Origin: Auriscalpium vulgare
Lineage: Eukaryota; Basidiomycota; Agaricomycetes; Russulales; Auriscalpiaceae
Direction of reading: 5' to 3'
Length of the DNA stretch: 64,000 nt
Assembly: GCA_019915015.1 (NCBI GenBank)
Contig: JAHBBC010000015.1
Location: 1,116,001-1,180,000, forward strand
Part shown: positions 31,690 to 43,341 of the stretch, in pieces
How the letters are laid out: each line of letters begins with the position of its first letter
Numbering within the stretch: the first letter of the stretch is position 1
Translations under genes and position numbers: made by a program
The notes under the pieces: model-generated
Databases searched by the model: none
The model's input: the letters and a program-made list of their open reading frames with translations, nothing else
Told to the model about the DNA's origin: nothing

Positions 31690-32436
31690 ATGCTGCAGAC
31701 CATGAGCATGCAGATCCCGGCGCCCGTCGAGCCGCAGGCGATGTCCCAGGTCTGTGCCAGTTTGATTGATTGGGTGATCTGCACCAGGCTCATAACTATC
31801 GGTGTGCAATAGCTCGATCTCGAGCTGGCGAACCTGCTCAACTCGTTGAGCTTGCAGCAGCAGAAGGAGCGCGTCGTCATCGTAAGTCTATCGTGTGTTT
31901 ACTTTGCCATTTCCTCTTATATATATCCTTGTCGTGGAGGTAGGTAAACGAGGCATCCGTGCCCACGCCGACGCCCGAGCCCGACGTGGCCATGGCCGAC
32001 GAGCAGATCTCCCAGGTGCGCCCATATTTTCCCGCTAATGTACCGACCCCTCACACTTCCTGTATTGCAGGCCACCTCCGCCTCCTCCCCTTCCTCCGAC
32101 GTACGGCACTCACCCTCGCCGTGCGCGCTCCTGCAGGCCATCACGGGGCTCTACGACGAGAGCGACGCGGACCTGGAGAACTTCCCGACGACGTGCGGCG
32201 CGTACCTCGAGCTCATCTTCACGCACCGCGAGGCCTTCGCGGCGGCGCCGCACGCGCACGAGGGCTGCCCCGCGGGCTTCACGGCGCTCGCGCGCACGCT
32301 GGAGCTCCGCGCATGGCGCGCGGATAGGGACGCGGACATCGAGGCGGTGAACGCGTTCCGCCATGAGGCGTGGATGGTCGCGGCGTGGATGAGCAGCGGC
32401 GGGATGTGGTGGGGGAAGAAGGAGGGCCAGGCGTGA
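31690..32436 (+). CDS. Unrecognised soluble protein
   Basis: Four exons (31690-31749, 31813-31881, 31944-32015, 32071-32436) give about 188 residues. A leucine-rich amphipathic stretch (LDLELANLLNSLSLQQQKE) is followed by a Pro/acidic linker and a C-terminal domain with YDESDADLENFPTTCGAYLEL and a Trp/Met-rich end (WMVAAWMSSGGMWWGKKEG). The last exon contains a possible extra 36-nt intron (32101-32136, GTACGG...TGCAG) whose retention or removal both keep the frame. No known domain is seen. It lies between two plus-strand genes and is probably a basidiomycete-specific gene. Confidence 0.65.
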
Positions 32437-32733
32437 GTGCCGGGTGATATAATCTTGATTATTGGCATGGATGCTGGGCATCGGCGCTGCTCTATGCTAT
32501 GTGTATACCACTATAATGCGCGGTTGAGAGGCTAAATTGTAGTATAGCAAATGATATGAACGCGGCGTGATATTGCAATTTTTCTTGTTCTGCTTCAAGT
32601 TCGGCAACTTCAGACTTAGGTTGCGCTGCTCAGTGCATCCGGACCCGACGGCCCGGATGGCCGCGCAGCCTCCGAGCTTTCGGCACGGCATGCACCTCTC
32701 CGCTCTATACACCCACCTTGCTCTCAGCCGGCC

Positions 32734-33457
32734 ATGTCGCTCCCTCTCCTCGCGCCGCTGTTTCCTGCGGGCAGGGAGCCGCTCCCTCCTGGGATGACGG
32801 AGGAGGACCGCGCGCAGATGATGCAGGCGAAAAAGTACCAAGACCTAATGACAGCGGGCATGGAGTCCTGCCTTGCGAAAACGACCATCGCGGGCGTCGG
32901 AGGTGCGTCGCACACACTCTTATTCATCATGCACAGCTGAAAAATACACGCGAGCAGGCCTGGGCATCGGCGCGTTCTTCTCCATGATGTCCTCGTCATT
33001 CGCGTACGAGGACCCGATGCTCCGCCAGTCGAGCACATTGAACAACAAGCAAAAAACCGTGGAGATATTCAAGGAGATGGGGCGCAATATGTGGCGCACG
33101 GGCAAGGGGTTCGGGAAGGTCGGCGCGTTGTTTGCGGGGATCGAGTGCTGCATCGAGTCGGTGCGTGTGCTTCGCTGTTGTCGGCGCGCGTGCTGACGTG
33201 CTGTGGTTTGCGGGTCAGTACCGCGCGCGGAACGATATGGTGAATCCAATAGCTGCTGGGTTTGTCGCGGGTGGTATTTTGGCGCGGAACTCGGGGCCCA
33301 GGGCGGCGCTGGGAGGCGGGGTAGCGTTCGCGGCGTTCTCGGCGGCAATAGACCTCTTCCTACGAAGAGAGACTCCGGAGTGCGTTTTCACATCCCATTG
33401 GCTCTTCTTGCTTGTCCTGACAGACTGTGTGTTTGTTTCCTTCGTAGTGACGACTGA
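32734..33457 (+). CDS. TIM22: Mitochondrial inner-membrane translocase subunit Tim22
   Basis: Four exons (32734-32902, 32958-33160, 33219-33379, 33448-33457) give 180 residues, the usual length for fungal Tim22. Tim17/22/23-family hallmarks are present in order: [19 protein letters not shown] (helix 1), [36 protein letters not shown] and [15 protein letters not shown], then the last helix [15 protein letters not shown]. Tim22 forms the channel of the carrier translocase, which inserts metabolite carriers into the inner mitochondrial membrane. The N-terminus lacks a presequence, as expected. The last exon is only 10 nt (Asp-Asp-Asp end). Assignment is by family knowledge and is strong. Confidence 0.95.
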
Positions 33458-33700
33458 TTCCCGCATGGTAGACTAATTTATTGTCGCATTGTAATCGCTT
33501 ACCTCCCCTTGCTACATATCACTACTTAATCGCCAACACTCCCTCCCGCGTCGTGACTGCGAACATCCAGTCGCTCTCACAAGACAACTTGGCCCTTGGG
33601 AGCGTCTCGCTAACCCTGCGAGGCTAACCAAGGCGTCTTAACCGCCCATAATAACGTTCTTCTGCAAGACTTTCATCCACTCACGTGCTAGAGTTCGGCG
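33458..33700. other. Short intergenic stretch
   Basis: No gene. A weak tRNA-like pattern here was rejected (see the rejected list). Confidence 0.4.
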
Positions 33701-34396
33701 ATGGTTTGCCTCTACCAAACAGTGAAACACTCCCGCTCCTTATTAAGTATTCAACATGTATGTCACCTCTCACTCTTGCCGTCGTATTGCATGTCGATCT
33801 TATCTCTACTTTTAGGTCCCTTGTTACAGCAGTCCAGAAGAACGACGACGCGCAAACTGCTACCAGCCTCCCTGTCCCCGACCCTCTTCGCGTCGCCCGC
33901 GTGCATTCGTACATACCGACGACCAGCAAACCGCCCATACTTTACGAAAAGGGGACGCCCTTCCGTGACTTCGGTTTTGCGCTCACCGATGGCCTCACGT
34001 GGGACGTCACGCTGCTACCCGATGCGGCCGCGGCGGACGTCAAGGCGTGCTACCTCGCGGAGCACCCTGACGCGGTGGAGTGGCTCCCGGGCGACGACGA
34101 CGGCGCGCACGTCGCGTACTGGGCGCGCTTCGATCCGCATGTGCGTGTAATCAATGTGCTCGTGCTCCTGCGAAGATACTGACGATGTGCTTACAGACGG
34201 TGTATTTTTGTCGGCGGGTTTGGCGAGTAAGTGGCGCATCTTCGTCGGTCGAGCTTTGGACTAAATTTCTCGGTGATTTACTGTACATTTCATTGGTTAC
34301 ATACCGCTGCCTCTTTATCAGGCGTCGGGCTCCAGTATTATTGGCAGCACGCCGTCGTCAGGACAGCAGACCGTGCTCTAGTAGACGGGCCTCATT
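33701..34396 (+). pseudogene. FMN-binding split-barrel protein (CREG/pyridoxamine-oxidase-like), apparently broken
   Basis: A clear coding stretch at about 33818-34140 includes DPLRVARVHSYIP and EHPDAVEWLPGDD then WARFDPH. A 56-nt intron (34141-34196) leads to an exon (34197-34226) that should read TVYFVGGFG; instead a run of five T (34205-34209), one too many, shifts the frame to TVYFCRRVW. Sequence near 34290-34330 would continue as FIGYIPLPLYQ in the expected frame, but no acceptor AG precedes it. The pattern HPDA..W........WARFDP..VYFVGGFG...IGYIP resembles fungal CREG-type flavin-barrel proteins (PF13883). Two independent defects argue for decay rather than a single sequencing error. The 5' end is not resolved. 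Confidence 0.45.
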
Positions 34397-34932
34397 TTTT
34401 TTCGCTGACGGAGATGTTTTTTCGCTGACGCAGAATTACAAGCAAGCATAGAACGCAAACATTGTACTTACATTTCATGCCTTTATGACCATATACTAGG
34501 ACGATTGGAATGACGACGGGGCATTCGGATATAACAAGTCTGCATATGTGGCAACCGACGCCATCGTGTTCTCTCTGCTGTGACGGCTTATCATATGTGC
34601 TCGCGTTCGCACAGCGACTCTTCTCAGCCTCGTGTCATTGTCTTTGACACTCACAGCGCTCCCAAGACCTCATGAGAGAAGCGCAATCCTGTTAGAACGC
34701 ATGTAGTATTGTGCTCTCGTCCGTTGCTCGTCGTAGCCAGGGTGCACTGGCCAGGCCCAGTCCAGATGCGAGTCTGTCCACAACCGCCGATCAAGTCTAA
34801 CATGAGGTATCCTTCCAGTGAACCTAGTCTATTATTCAAAACAAAAGTATACAGTTTCTAAGTGGGCTGGTGAGGCGAAGCATCTATGATATGATGCAAC
34901 AGCTGCGTGAGATTAAATCAGTAATTCGACTT
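34397..34932. other. Convergent 3' region, no gene seen
   Basis: Between the 3' ends of the split-barrel gene (plus) and the OYE gene (minus). Only short ORFs. Confidence 0.4.
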
Positions 34933-36265
34933 CTAGGCCTGCACCGCCTGCAACTTGCTCGCCGTGCTACTAACCGCGGGCTCGACATTAGGCGCATCTG
35001 TGATGGCGGCGGCGGGTGCGAACGGGTAATCGGTATATCCGACCGCGCCCTTGGTACGTCGGGCGGTTGGAGAAATTGAGGGGTAAATCCTCCCTCAAGC
35101 GGCGTACGAGATCAGGCTGAACAAAATAGTGAGAAAGCCGGTTCGGCAAGAGAGGTGAACGTTACTTACGTTTGCGATGAAGGCTCGCCCATAAGCGATG
35201 AGGTTGCCCGTCTTCTCCGCAGCCTCGATGCCGGATGCGCGAGTGTACCCGCCGGCCGAAATGATACGTCGGTCGCCCCAAATCTCGCGGATGAAGTCGT
35301 TGGACTCTATCGGATTGGCGGGATCATTCTCGCGCATGAAGATGCCGTCAATGCGGGGCTCGATGACGTGGAGGTACGACAGGTCTGGATGCGTGTCGCG
35401 AACACGCCGCACCAGCGTGCTGAACGTAGGGACGGGGTCGTCCATGCCCACATCTGCAGCGCTCCTCGTCAATCATCAGGACGACACAAAAATGCGCTGG
35501 AGACGAACCTTGGAACTTCGCCCACGGGCTGATGCGGAGCCCCGTCTTCTTCGGGCCCACGGCGGCCACTACAGCGTCCAGCACCGCCAACGGGGACCGC
35601 AGGCGGTTCTCGATACTTCCTCCGTACTCGTCCGTGCGATTGTTCGTGTTGGTCTGCAGGAACTGGTCGAGGAGGTAGCCGTTGGCCATGTGGACTTCGA
35701 CACCGTCGAAACCAGCCTTCTCGACGGAGTTGCGGGCGGCGGTGACGTAGAACCCGATGAACTGGTGGATCTCGTCGACGGTCATCGGGCGAGGAGGCTC
35801 GGTGAACGGAGGAAGGAGCTTGTCGCCGGAGCTGATGTAGGGATATCCGCCTTCTTCCTCCAGAACGTCCTTCTCGGCACCTCGGCCGAGTGCCCAGAGC
35901 TGCAGGTAGATGAAAGAGCCCTTTGCATGGACAGAGTCGACGATCTACGTCAGGCCGGTAAGTAAGATAGATCAGCATGTGGGGAGTAGACTGCACACCT
36001 TTTTCCATCCTGCAATTTGCTCTTCGCTCCAGATACCAGGAGCGTCTCTGTGACCGCCTGCTTGAGGGGCGATGAAGGTAGCTTCTGTGAATAGGAAAGT
36101 CCCCGGGGCGCTGGCACGCTGCTCGTAGTATTCACGGTTGAGCTCGTTGGGGACGTGCCCGGGGCCCGCCCTGAGGCGAGTGAGGGGTGCCATGACGATA
36201 CGTTGCTGCAGGGTAACATCCCCAACAGTAATGGGTTGGAAGAGCGCGGAAGTGGAAGCGGGCAT
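34933..36265 (-). CDS. Old yellow enzyme family NAD(P)H:flavin oxidoreductase, frameshifted at the C-terminus
   Basis: Exons 36265-35999, 35944-35509, 35453-35170 and 35116-34933. The N-terminus (LFQPITVGDVTLQQRIVMAP), flavin/substrate residues GVEVHMANGYLLDQFL (the HxxN pair plus Tyr), and the later barrel strands (IISAGGYTRASGIEA, YGRAFIANPDLV) define an OYE: an FMN barrel that reduces activated alkenes with NADPH. In the last exon, FSNRPTYQG is followed by a frameshift at GGG (35048-35050): with one G fewer the expected tail (AVGYTDYPFA, ending at a TAG at 34933-34935) is restored; as written the frame ends at about 34988 with an Arg-rich tail. The active site is upstream, so activity might survive. 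It could be a sequencing indel. Confidence 0.88.
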
Positions 36266-37536
36266 TGTGTAGATTTCGAGAGGTTGAGAGGTAAGTGTGT
36301 CTGATACCGATAGACATTTTCACGGAGACCTTTTATACTGGAAGATGTCGCGAAGTCGGGATAGTAGACCCAGGCGAGTGACAAAGTTAGTAGCTTAGCT
36401 GAATCTCCGAGTCTACTACCAGAGACAGTTTGTCAACCAGGGCGGGCTGACAGAGTCGTAAGCTCTGAGAGTATAGCTCTAGACCGACTCCCATGATTCA
36501 ACTGAGATGTTTGTTGCCAGTAGCTCAATAAGCAGAATGCGAGGAAAACGGGAGAAGACAATATTCCGCGGCGCCGGTTGCGCGGCGCCCATCGGTACTG
36601 CACGTGATGCTCACAGTTAGGACAGATGAGACAACACTCACCGACTCTTGCCCGACTCGTTGCTCAAACGACGAACTTCACAGTCTCAGATTGCGCTATC
36701 GAACATTACTCATGACTTGCACGGCTTGAGGCAACTTTTCTGTTTAGGGACTTGATTCACTTGAATATGCTAGTCGTGTGACGATAAAGCACCGGTAAGG
36801 CAATTGCAAGTCTTGCCCATACATTAAATTTTGAATTTCTGGCAGCCAAGCTCATCACCTCGTCCACCCGCCTCTCGCGAAGAGCAGTCAGCACGTTGGC
36901 AAGAAGCACCAATGACTCAACTTCCCGTCAGCAGCAAGAGCACGACACAACACCGCTGCGAACCCCGGCGAGCGCCTCGTTATACAGCAGGGGGCAGATT
37001 AACAAGCAATTGTTCCAGCGCGTCAAATAATCGTCAAGCGCGTTCATCAGCTCATGTGTCTCGTATGCGACTCTACTACTCTACAATAAATTACGTTGCA
37101 TGTCCATATGCTAGCTGAGTAGTCACGCATACTCGCGACACGAAACGTACAGAGCACATCGAAACAACTACACGCTAGAAAGCAAGAACATTGCGTGGGG
37201 CAGAAGCACGGAAAGCGAATTCAGCTAGCTGAAGGATCTCAGGCAGCAGGTCTCATTATATACAGACGCCCCGAGAAGACATAGAGTAGCCGATGCGAGT
37301 ATGTATAATAACAAGATGCAGGAGAGACTATGTGGAAATGACGAGCAGAACTGGACAAATATGAAACTATACTAGGAAAAGGGGGATAGGTGGGAGGGTC
37401 GAGGGTGAGCACAGCGTTGAAAGAGGGCGAATATGCAAATGGCGTGAGCAGGAAGAGAATGGACAGGCCGGTGCGAGGAGACGAGCGAACGAAATGATGA
37501 AAAGGAGTGACAGATACATAGAACATACTGCGCAAA
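36266..37536. other. Intergenic, no gene seen
   Basis: About 1.27 kb between the start of the OYE gene and the 3' end of eIF4G. It is AT-richer than its neighbours; a 95-codon plus ORF at 36831-37118 has no support. It presumably holds the OYE promoter and the eIF4G 3'-UTR. Confidence 0.4.
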
Positions 37537-40500
37537 CTATGTCAGGAGGCCGAGCAGCTTGTCCGCATTCATCGTCTTCTCCGCAATGCGTCCGCGCCGT
37601 GCGTCGTCCGCATCAAGACCGGCGCCCTTGAGCAGCGTGACGAAGAACGTCCAGGCTTTAGGAACATCCACCGCAACGTCATCGATGATCTCCGCGAGCC
37701 CGTTGAAGCCTTCCTCGAGCTCGTCGCCACTGACGAGGTCCTTCCCGCGTGCAGCCGCAAAGAGATCCGCAACAAGCTGCACGTCGGCGTCCTTCATCTC
37801 GACGACTGTGTTCAGGAGCTTGTCAACGAGGCGATGCCGATGTTCAGCGGGCAGGCTCGAGAAGTACGATTCGCCTTCATCGAGCGACCGGATACCAAAG
37901 AACTCCTTGATGTCCTCCGCGATCTTGTTGTTGGCCTCGTCGGCAGACATCGTGGGCGCATCGGGAGCAGCGTCGTCGTCGCCGGCCTCTGAACCAGCCT
38001 CTGAGCCCGCAGGCGTCTCGTCTGCCTTGGACTCCTCCACGGGTCTCGATCGGGGCAATAGCTGCAGCTTCCGCCGTTGCAGCGGCGCCTCAGGCACGCC
38101 GGACTGCCCAAGGTCGACGCTGGGCTTCCGACTCGGCGGGCGGCTGGGCTTCGTGGAGGTGGCCTCCGCAACGGCCTCCGGGTTCTGGCTGAGCATGGAG
38201 AACATATTCGAGCTTGACGCCGTCCGCGAAATCGAGTTCTCGCGGCCCTTCGTCTCCTTCTTGCCTGCTGCGAACACGCTGGTGGGTCCGAATGTCATCG
38301 CGGCGGGGGGCTTGCTGATCTTGCCGAAGTTGGACAAGTCGCCGGCCTTCGTTGGCGGGCGAGGGGGTCCGGAACCAGCGACAGACCATCCATCGGGCTG
38401 GTGAGTGTCTCCGCGCTCGCCGCCGCGTCGAGAGCCACCACGCGACATGCTCATCTGACGATCGTAGGCACCTTTCTCCTGGGTCGCTTTCTCCTTGTTG
38501 GCAGCTTCCTTTGCAGCCTGAGGTGATCACTGGGCGTCAGTTGCATTCATGAGATACATTCGGGACAACTCACTGCTTCGTGGATCTGAGCGATTGTCGA
38601 AGGGGCAGCGACCGCTTTGCGAGGGATCCATTTGCGTGATCGAAGCTCGATGACATCCTGCTCCATGTGTCAGAAGTAAATCGCGTCTGATCGCGGTCGT
38701 ACGTACCTGTAGCATGTATTGCATGCGTGAGTTGACGTTCTTGCTCTTCGTCAACTCCTTCATACGCGAGAAGTACACATCCATGTGGGCATGTGCCTTT
38801 GGCGTATCCAGCAGGACACCGACGGTAATCAAGAGCTTACACAAGCTCTCGATTTCCTCTTCCTCCGGGTTCTCGACGTTGCCGAGCAGCTTCTTGATAC
38901 ACTCGTGCATGATGCGCTCCGTTAGCATCTGCAGCTTGAACAGCTCGCCAATGAAGCGGATGAGACCAAGGCCGCGACGCTTCGCCTTCGAGGCGGCGTA
39001 GTACTCGTCCGAGTAGAGCTCCGCCTCGTCGACTTCCTTGTTGTCCTTCTGTGCCGCCTTGATCGCCTGGTCCTCGTTCGCCTTATTCGCAGCGGCAGCC
39101 GCGGTCGCCTCCTTCTGCACCCAGCCACGCTCGAAGTCTTCTTGACACCGGTTGAGCAGGTACTTGCGGAACAGGTGACCTCCAGCGAACGGCTTGCCCT
39201 CCGCGTTGATGATGCCGTCGTCGCGGACGTTCGGGCTTATCATCTCCATCATCTTGCGACAAAGGCGCGCATACATCTCGGAAAAGGTCGCTTCGTCTGT
39301 CGCCTTCTCGAAAACAAGACGAATGACCTGGATGAGCGTCTGCCCGTTCTTCTCCTTCTCGGATTTGTTCGCCCACGCGATAATCTGGTCGGAGATAGAG
39401 TCGAAGCGTTCCATGGTCAACTTGTTGAGCAGACCCTTGACCTTGCGGTCCACGATCTCGGGTGAGTCGAGGTCGACCTGGGGCGCGCGACGCGTGCTAC
39501 CAGCCACCCAACGGTTCGCAGAGGCTTCGAGAGGCGCAACGGGGTCGAGTGGGGGACCCATAGACGAATTGTTGTGTTGCTGCTGCGAGGGGTAGGCTGT
39601 GCTGACTGGCCGCTTCTCGCCACGCTTGCTCCTCGTCCGATCCCTCTCCTTGCCCGTGCCGGGTCCGCCCTGACTAGGTGTGCGAACCATCGGCGATGGG
39701 CGTCCACCGAGCTGCGAGCCGCCGAGACCACCACTCACTGATGCCGAGCGGCCTGAACCTGCGCTTGAGCCTGCCGAAGACATCATGAAGCGCTCCTCGC
39801 TGGAGAGCTTGCTCACGGATGTAGAGAACTGACCCATTGAGAAGATGTTGCCGTTGCCGGTGCCTGCCTTGCCCAAAGATCCTGGGATGAAGCCAAGGCC
39901 GATGGAGGCAGAGCGAGAGCCTGTGGGGGTGGACACGCTGCCAGAAGCATTGCGGCGACCTGAACCGCCGCGGCTCATGTTGTACGAGGACTGTTCAGAC
40001 GGTTCAAGACCGATGGCATCGAGCGGCGGAAGATTGTCTGGCTTCTCCTTGCATACCGCCATGAATTGCAGCAGGAAGTCACGATCGTACCTATAAAGCT
40101 GTCAGCAAACACATAACACCTCTGCGCGGAAGCGACTCACTTGAACTTCCCAGCAGGGGCATTAACATTAAGCTCAATCCGAGGGCTTTTGATACCAGAC
40201 GGATAGTTGACACGGTTGATATCCTCGATGATCCGGGCGGTGGCAAGGGCGGACGGGAGTGGAGCGGCGATGTTAGCATTGAGGGTGGTGGAGAGGTTCA
40301 GAGGGCCGGGGCGGCGCCGAGTAGGCTCTGCTGAAAGGGCAGTATCTATGCGGAGGGGTTCCTTGTCAACAGCCTTGGGAAGTGCAGCTTGAGAGGTGGG
40401 ACGGGCGTTCTCTGACTCTTTGGCAGTCTGGGCGTCAGCGTCTTCCTGCTCTTCAATCTCCCCGTCCTCTTTGATGGTCTCGGGAATAGGTGAAGGAGAG

Positions 40501-42480
40501 GGTTTAACGGCTGCGGCTGCGACAGCAGCAGCAGTAGCAGCGGCGGCGGCGGCGGCGGCAGCAGCCTCGGCTTCAGCCTTAGCTTTTGCCTCGGCCGCAG
40601 TAGCGGCGGCGGCGGCGGCCTTGGCCTCTTCCTCCTTCCGCTGCTCCTCCGCCTTGCGGACGCGCTCATCCTCCTCAAGACGTGCCTTCTCCTGCTGCTC
40701 CTTCAGCTGCCTCTCCTCCTCCTCCTTGCGCTTGCGCTCCTCAGCTTCCTCAGCCTCCTTCTTCGCACGCTCCTCGGCCTCCTTCCGTTCCCGCTCCTTC
40801 CGTTCCTCGGCCTCCTTCTTCTCCCGAGCAGCTTTCTCCTCAGCCTCCTTCGCCTCCTTCGCTTTACGCTCCTTCTCCTCCTTCGCCTTGCGCTCCTTCT
40901 CCTCTTTCTCTTTCCGCAGCCGTTCTTGCTCCTGCTCGCCCGCCAGGCGCTTCTCCTTCTGCTCCTGGCTCTCGATCCGAACCGATGTGCGCTTCGAATC
41001 CTTCTTGAACCCACTCGGCGACGCCGGAGCAGGCGGTGGTGTTGCCGCTGCGGGCGTGGTGGAAGCCGGAGCGCGCTTCAGGGCGTCAAGGTCCAGCTCT
41101 CGGCCATCGGTGCTCTTGATAGAGATGGAGACCTTCTTGGGCACGAATGCACGAGCTTCGGTGTTCAGTCGCGCTCCATTTGTGGAGGAGGGAGTCGGCG
41201 GGGGGGACGTGACGCTCGGAGGGCCGTGAGGAGCATGAAGTGGCGGAGGAATCGCGTGGGCTTGCGTGGGTGTGCTAGGCACCTGTTGTAATGGAGGAGG
41301 CGGGTTGCGTGGCGACATCGGCATGCCGGCGGAGGGAGGACCTTGCGGATGGTGTTGAGGAGGTGGCTGGTGCTGCGGGGGTAGTTGGTGCTGCATCCAT
41401 TGTTGTTGCTGATACATGTACTGCTGCTGGTCCGGCGGCATTCCAGGCACATACGAATACTACGGCGCAGTGAGAATTTCAGTCAATGTAAATAGAAATC
41501 GTGCGCACATAGTATTGGGGCTGCCACATGGGTGTTTGCGGCATACCAGTAGGAGGACCGGGATGGGGATGTGGTGCGAGTCTTGGGCTGGGCATGGCCG
41601 CAGGTGGTGGCCCATTGGATGGGCCATTGCCCCCCTGCGGACGGCCGCTGACGCCAACGCCACCACTCGTCCCATTTGACAAGGGGCGCGGGAACACGGG
41701 GGAGCGCGGAGCGCCGCCATTCTGATTGCCATTCTGCCCGCTCTGCGCCCGCAAGTTTCCGCTCGGCGTAAAAGTTGGAGTGTATGGCTGGCCAGCACCC
41801 GGAGGCGGGTGTGATTGCTGGGGTAGCGAGGTGTTGCGCACCGCTGGGGAAGACGACGGCTCTGAAGGCGGTGCATGGGTAGACGTGACGGATGGCCCTT
41901 GGAAGAGTTTTGCGATGTCGATCTTGGGGTGTGGCGACGGCGTGGAAGGTGGTGCCTGATTTGCTGGCGACGTAGAGGCCTGCGACAGTGTTGGCGGACG
42001 ATTCAAAAAGGCAGATTTTGTCGCTGAATGCGAGAGACCATTCTGGACGGCAACGGAGCCGAATGATTTCACCCCGTCAGCTGATTTTACCGCGGGGACG
42101 AGGGCGGGTGAAGAGGACATTGGTGCCGCGGTATCATCTATAGAGCCAAAAGTAACGGCTGATCCTACACGGAGTGAGAATCGTGTCTTCAGTGAGATGC
42201 GCAGGCCACAAGACGTACCTGACTTCACGGCACCAACCGTGCTGCGGGGCACGCTGACACCATCCTTTATCGATACACCTTGGCCAAGGGTACTTGGGCG
42301 GCGCGAATGTGTGGCATGGAAGACAGACGGGGTGGATGCAGAGTTAGGAGTTTGCGGAGCAGGTGATTGAGAGCGAGATGACGACGCTGTCGCACTTTGC
42401 GGCGGGCCCCGAGCCCAAGCTGACTTTGTAGGAAGCTGGGGAGGAATCTTTGATGAGGATGCGGTGGAGGATCTGCTCAT
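37537..42480 (-). CDS. Eukaryotic translation initiation factor 4G
   Basis: Six exons (42480-42219, 42164-41509, 41459-40141, 40090-38707, 38657-38574, 38517-37537) give 1561 residues. The N-terminal third is Pro/Ser/Gln-rich and disordered, followed by a long charged KE/ER-rich coiled coil with a polyalanine run (about 480-640). The eIF4E-binding motif YDRDFLL (YxxxxL-hydrophobic) is at about 747, an MIF4G HEAT domain (RKVKGLLNKLTMERFDSI onward) at about 955-1200, and a C-terminal MA3-like region (NKIAEDIKEFFGI...) from about 1425. The protein bridges cap-bound eIF4E, eIF4A and eIF3 in the cytoplasm. The start is taken at MSRSSTASSSK (42480); an upstream in-frame ATG at 42609 is possible. 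The donor of exon 3 (AA|GTGAGT) is set by frame: it creates the Lys-Tyr junction of the eIF4E motif. Confidence 0.95.
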
Positions 42481-43341
42481 TCTACCGGGGAGAAAAAAAG
42501 AGTGAGCGAGCTGTTGAAAAAGAACCCGGGAGTGGGGTATTGAGGTTGCCAAGGAGAGAGCACGCCGAGAGCATGCACACCACGCTCCGTGTGTGATACT
42601 CAAGAGCAAGAAATTGCATCACTCAAAGATTATTGAGTCCTGCCGCGAGTCGGGCATGGAATTCGAGGACGATGGCCCGCAGGGCAAGAACAATTAGAAA
42701 GACAGCCCCGCAAGACCACCGCTCGCCACTCATCCCATTGTTCTTCGACCTCTCCCACCCGGACAGATGCATAGCTGGAATGATGAAGAAAATAGCAAAG
42801 CAAAAAGGACTCACGAACTGGCGGGGTGAAGCTGTAGAAAGCGGGTTGATTTTGTGTGATGTCGGATTGACGAATCTAGCGTTGCGCGGTCTGGTCTTTT
42901 GAAAATTGACCTGCCAGCAGGCGAACTAACTAGAAAGTAATTCGACTGGGGCGGTGGGGGAGAAAAGGAGAGGAATCAAGTCCAATCCCGAGTCTGTCCT
43001 CGACGTGAAGGACGATGGCGGACGGAAACCCTTGCAGCCAAACCCGACAGCCAAAAATCCCTGCGCGCCCCCGGACACCCCGACCCACCCTTGCATCATC
43101 GTCTGCGCGCCCAGAACTCTCTGACTCCCCGCAAGTGCGCATGATCCGACCACTATCGCACACGCGTCCCCAGCCAATGCAGCCCAACACTTTCCGTGCC
43201 GGTTCCTAAGACAAGTACGGTGTGGAGCACGACTCATCGCACCGGGGCCGCCGCCAAGACCCCGACCACCCAACTATTTACTATGATTGGGTAATCAAGC
43301 GGCAATGCCGCCGCCTCGACGTCGTCGACGACGACAGCGCC
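42481..43341. other. Divergent promoter region between eIF4G and LCMT1
   Basis: 860 bp between the two start codons; only short ORFs. Pyrimidine-rich tracts near 42480-42520 fit a constitutive promoter or leader. Confidence 0.4.

Noticed and set aside
33560..33660. tRNA-like sequence on the minus strand (ggttaagacgcc, paired ccttgg/ccaagg, gttcgcagtc)
   Set aside because: The T-loop is eight bases and no acceptor stem can be formed, so it is not a supportable tRNA.
40396..41229. 277-codon Ser/Ala-rich plus-strand ORF
   Set aside because: Antisense shadow of the charged coiled coil of eIF4G.
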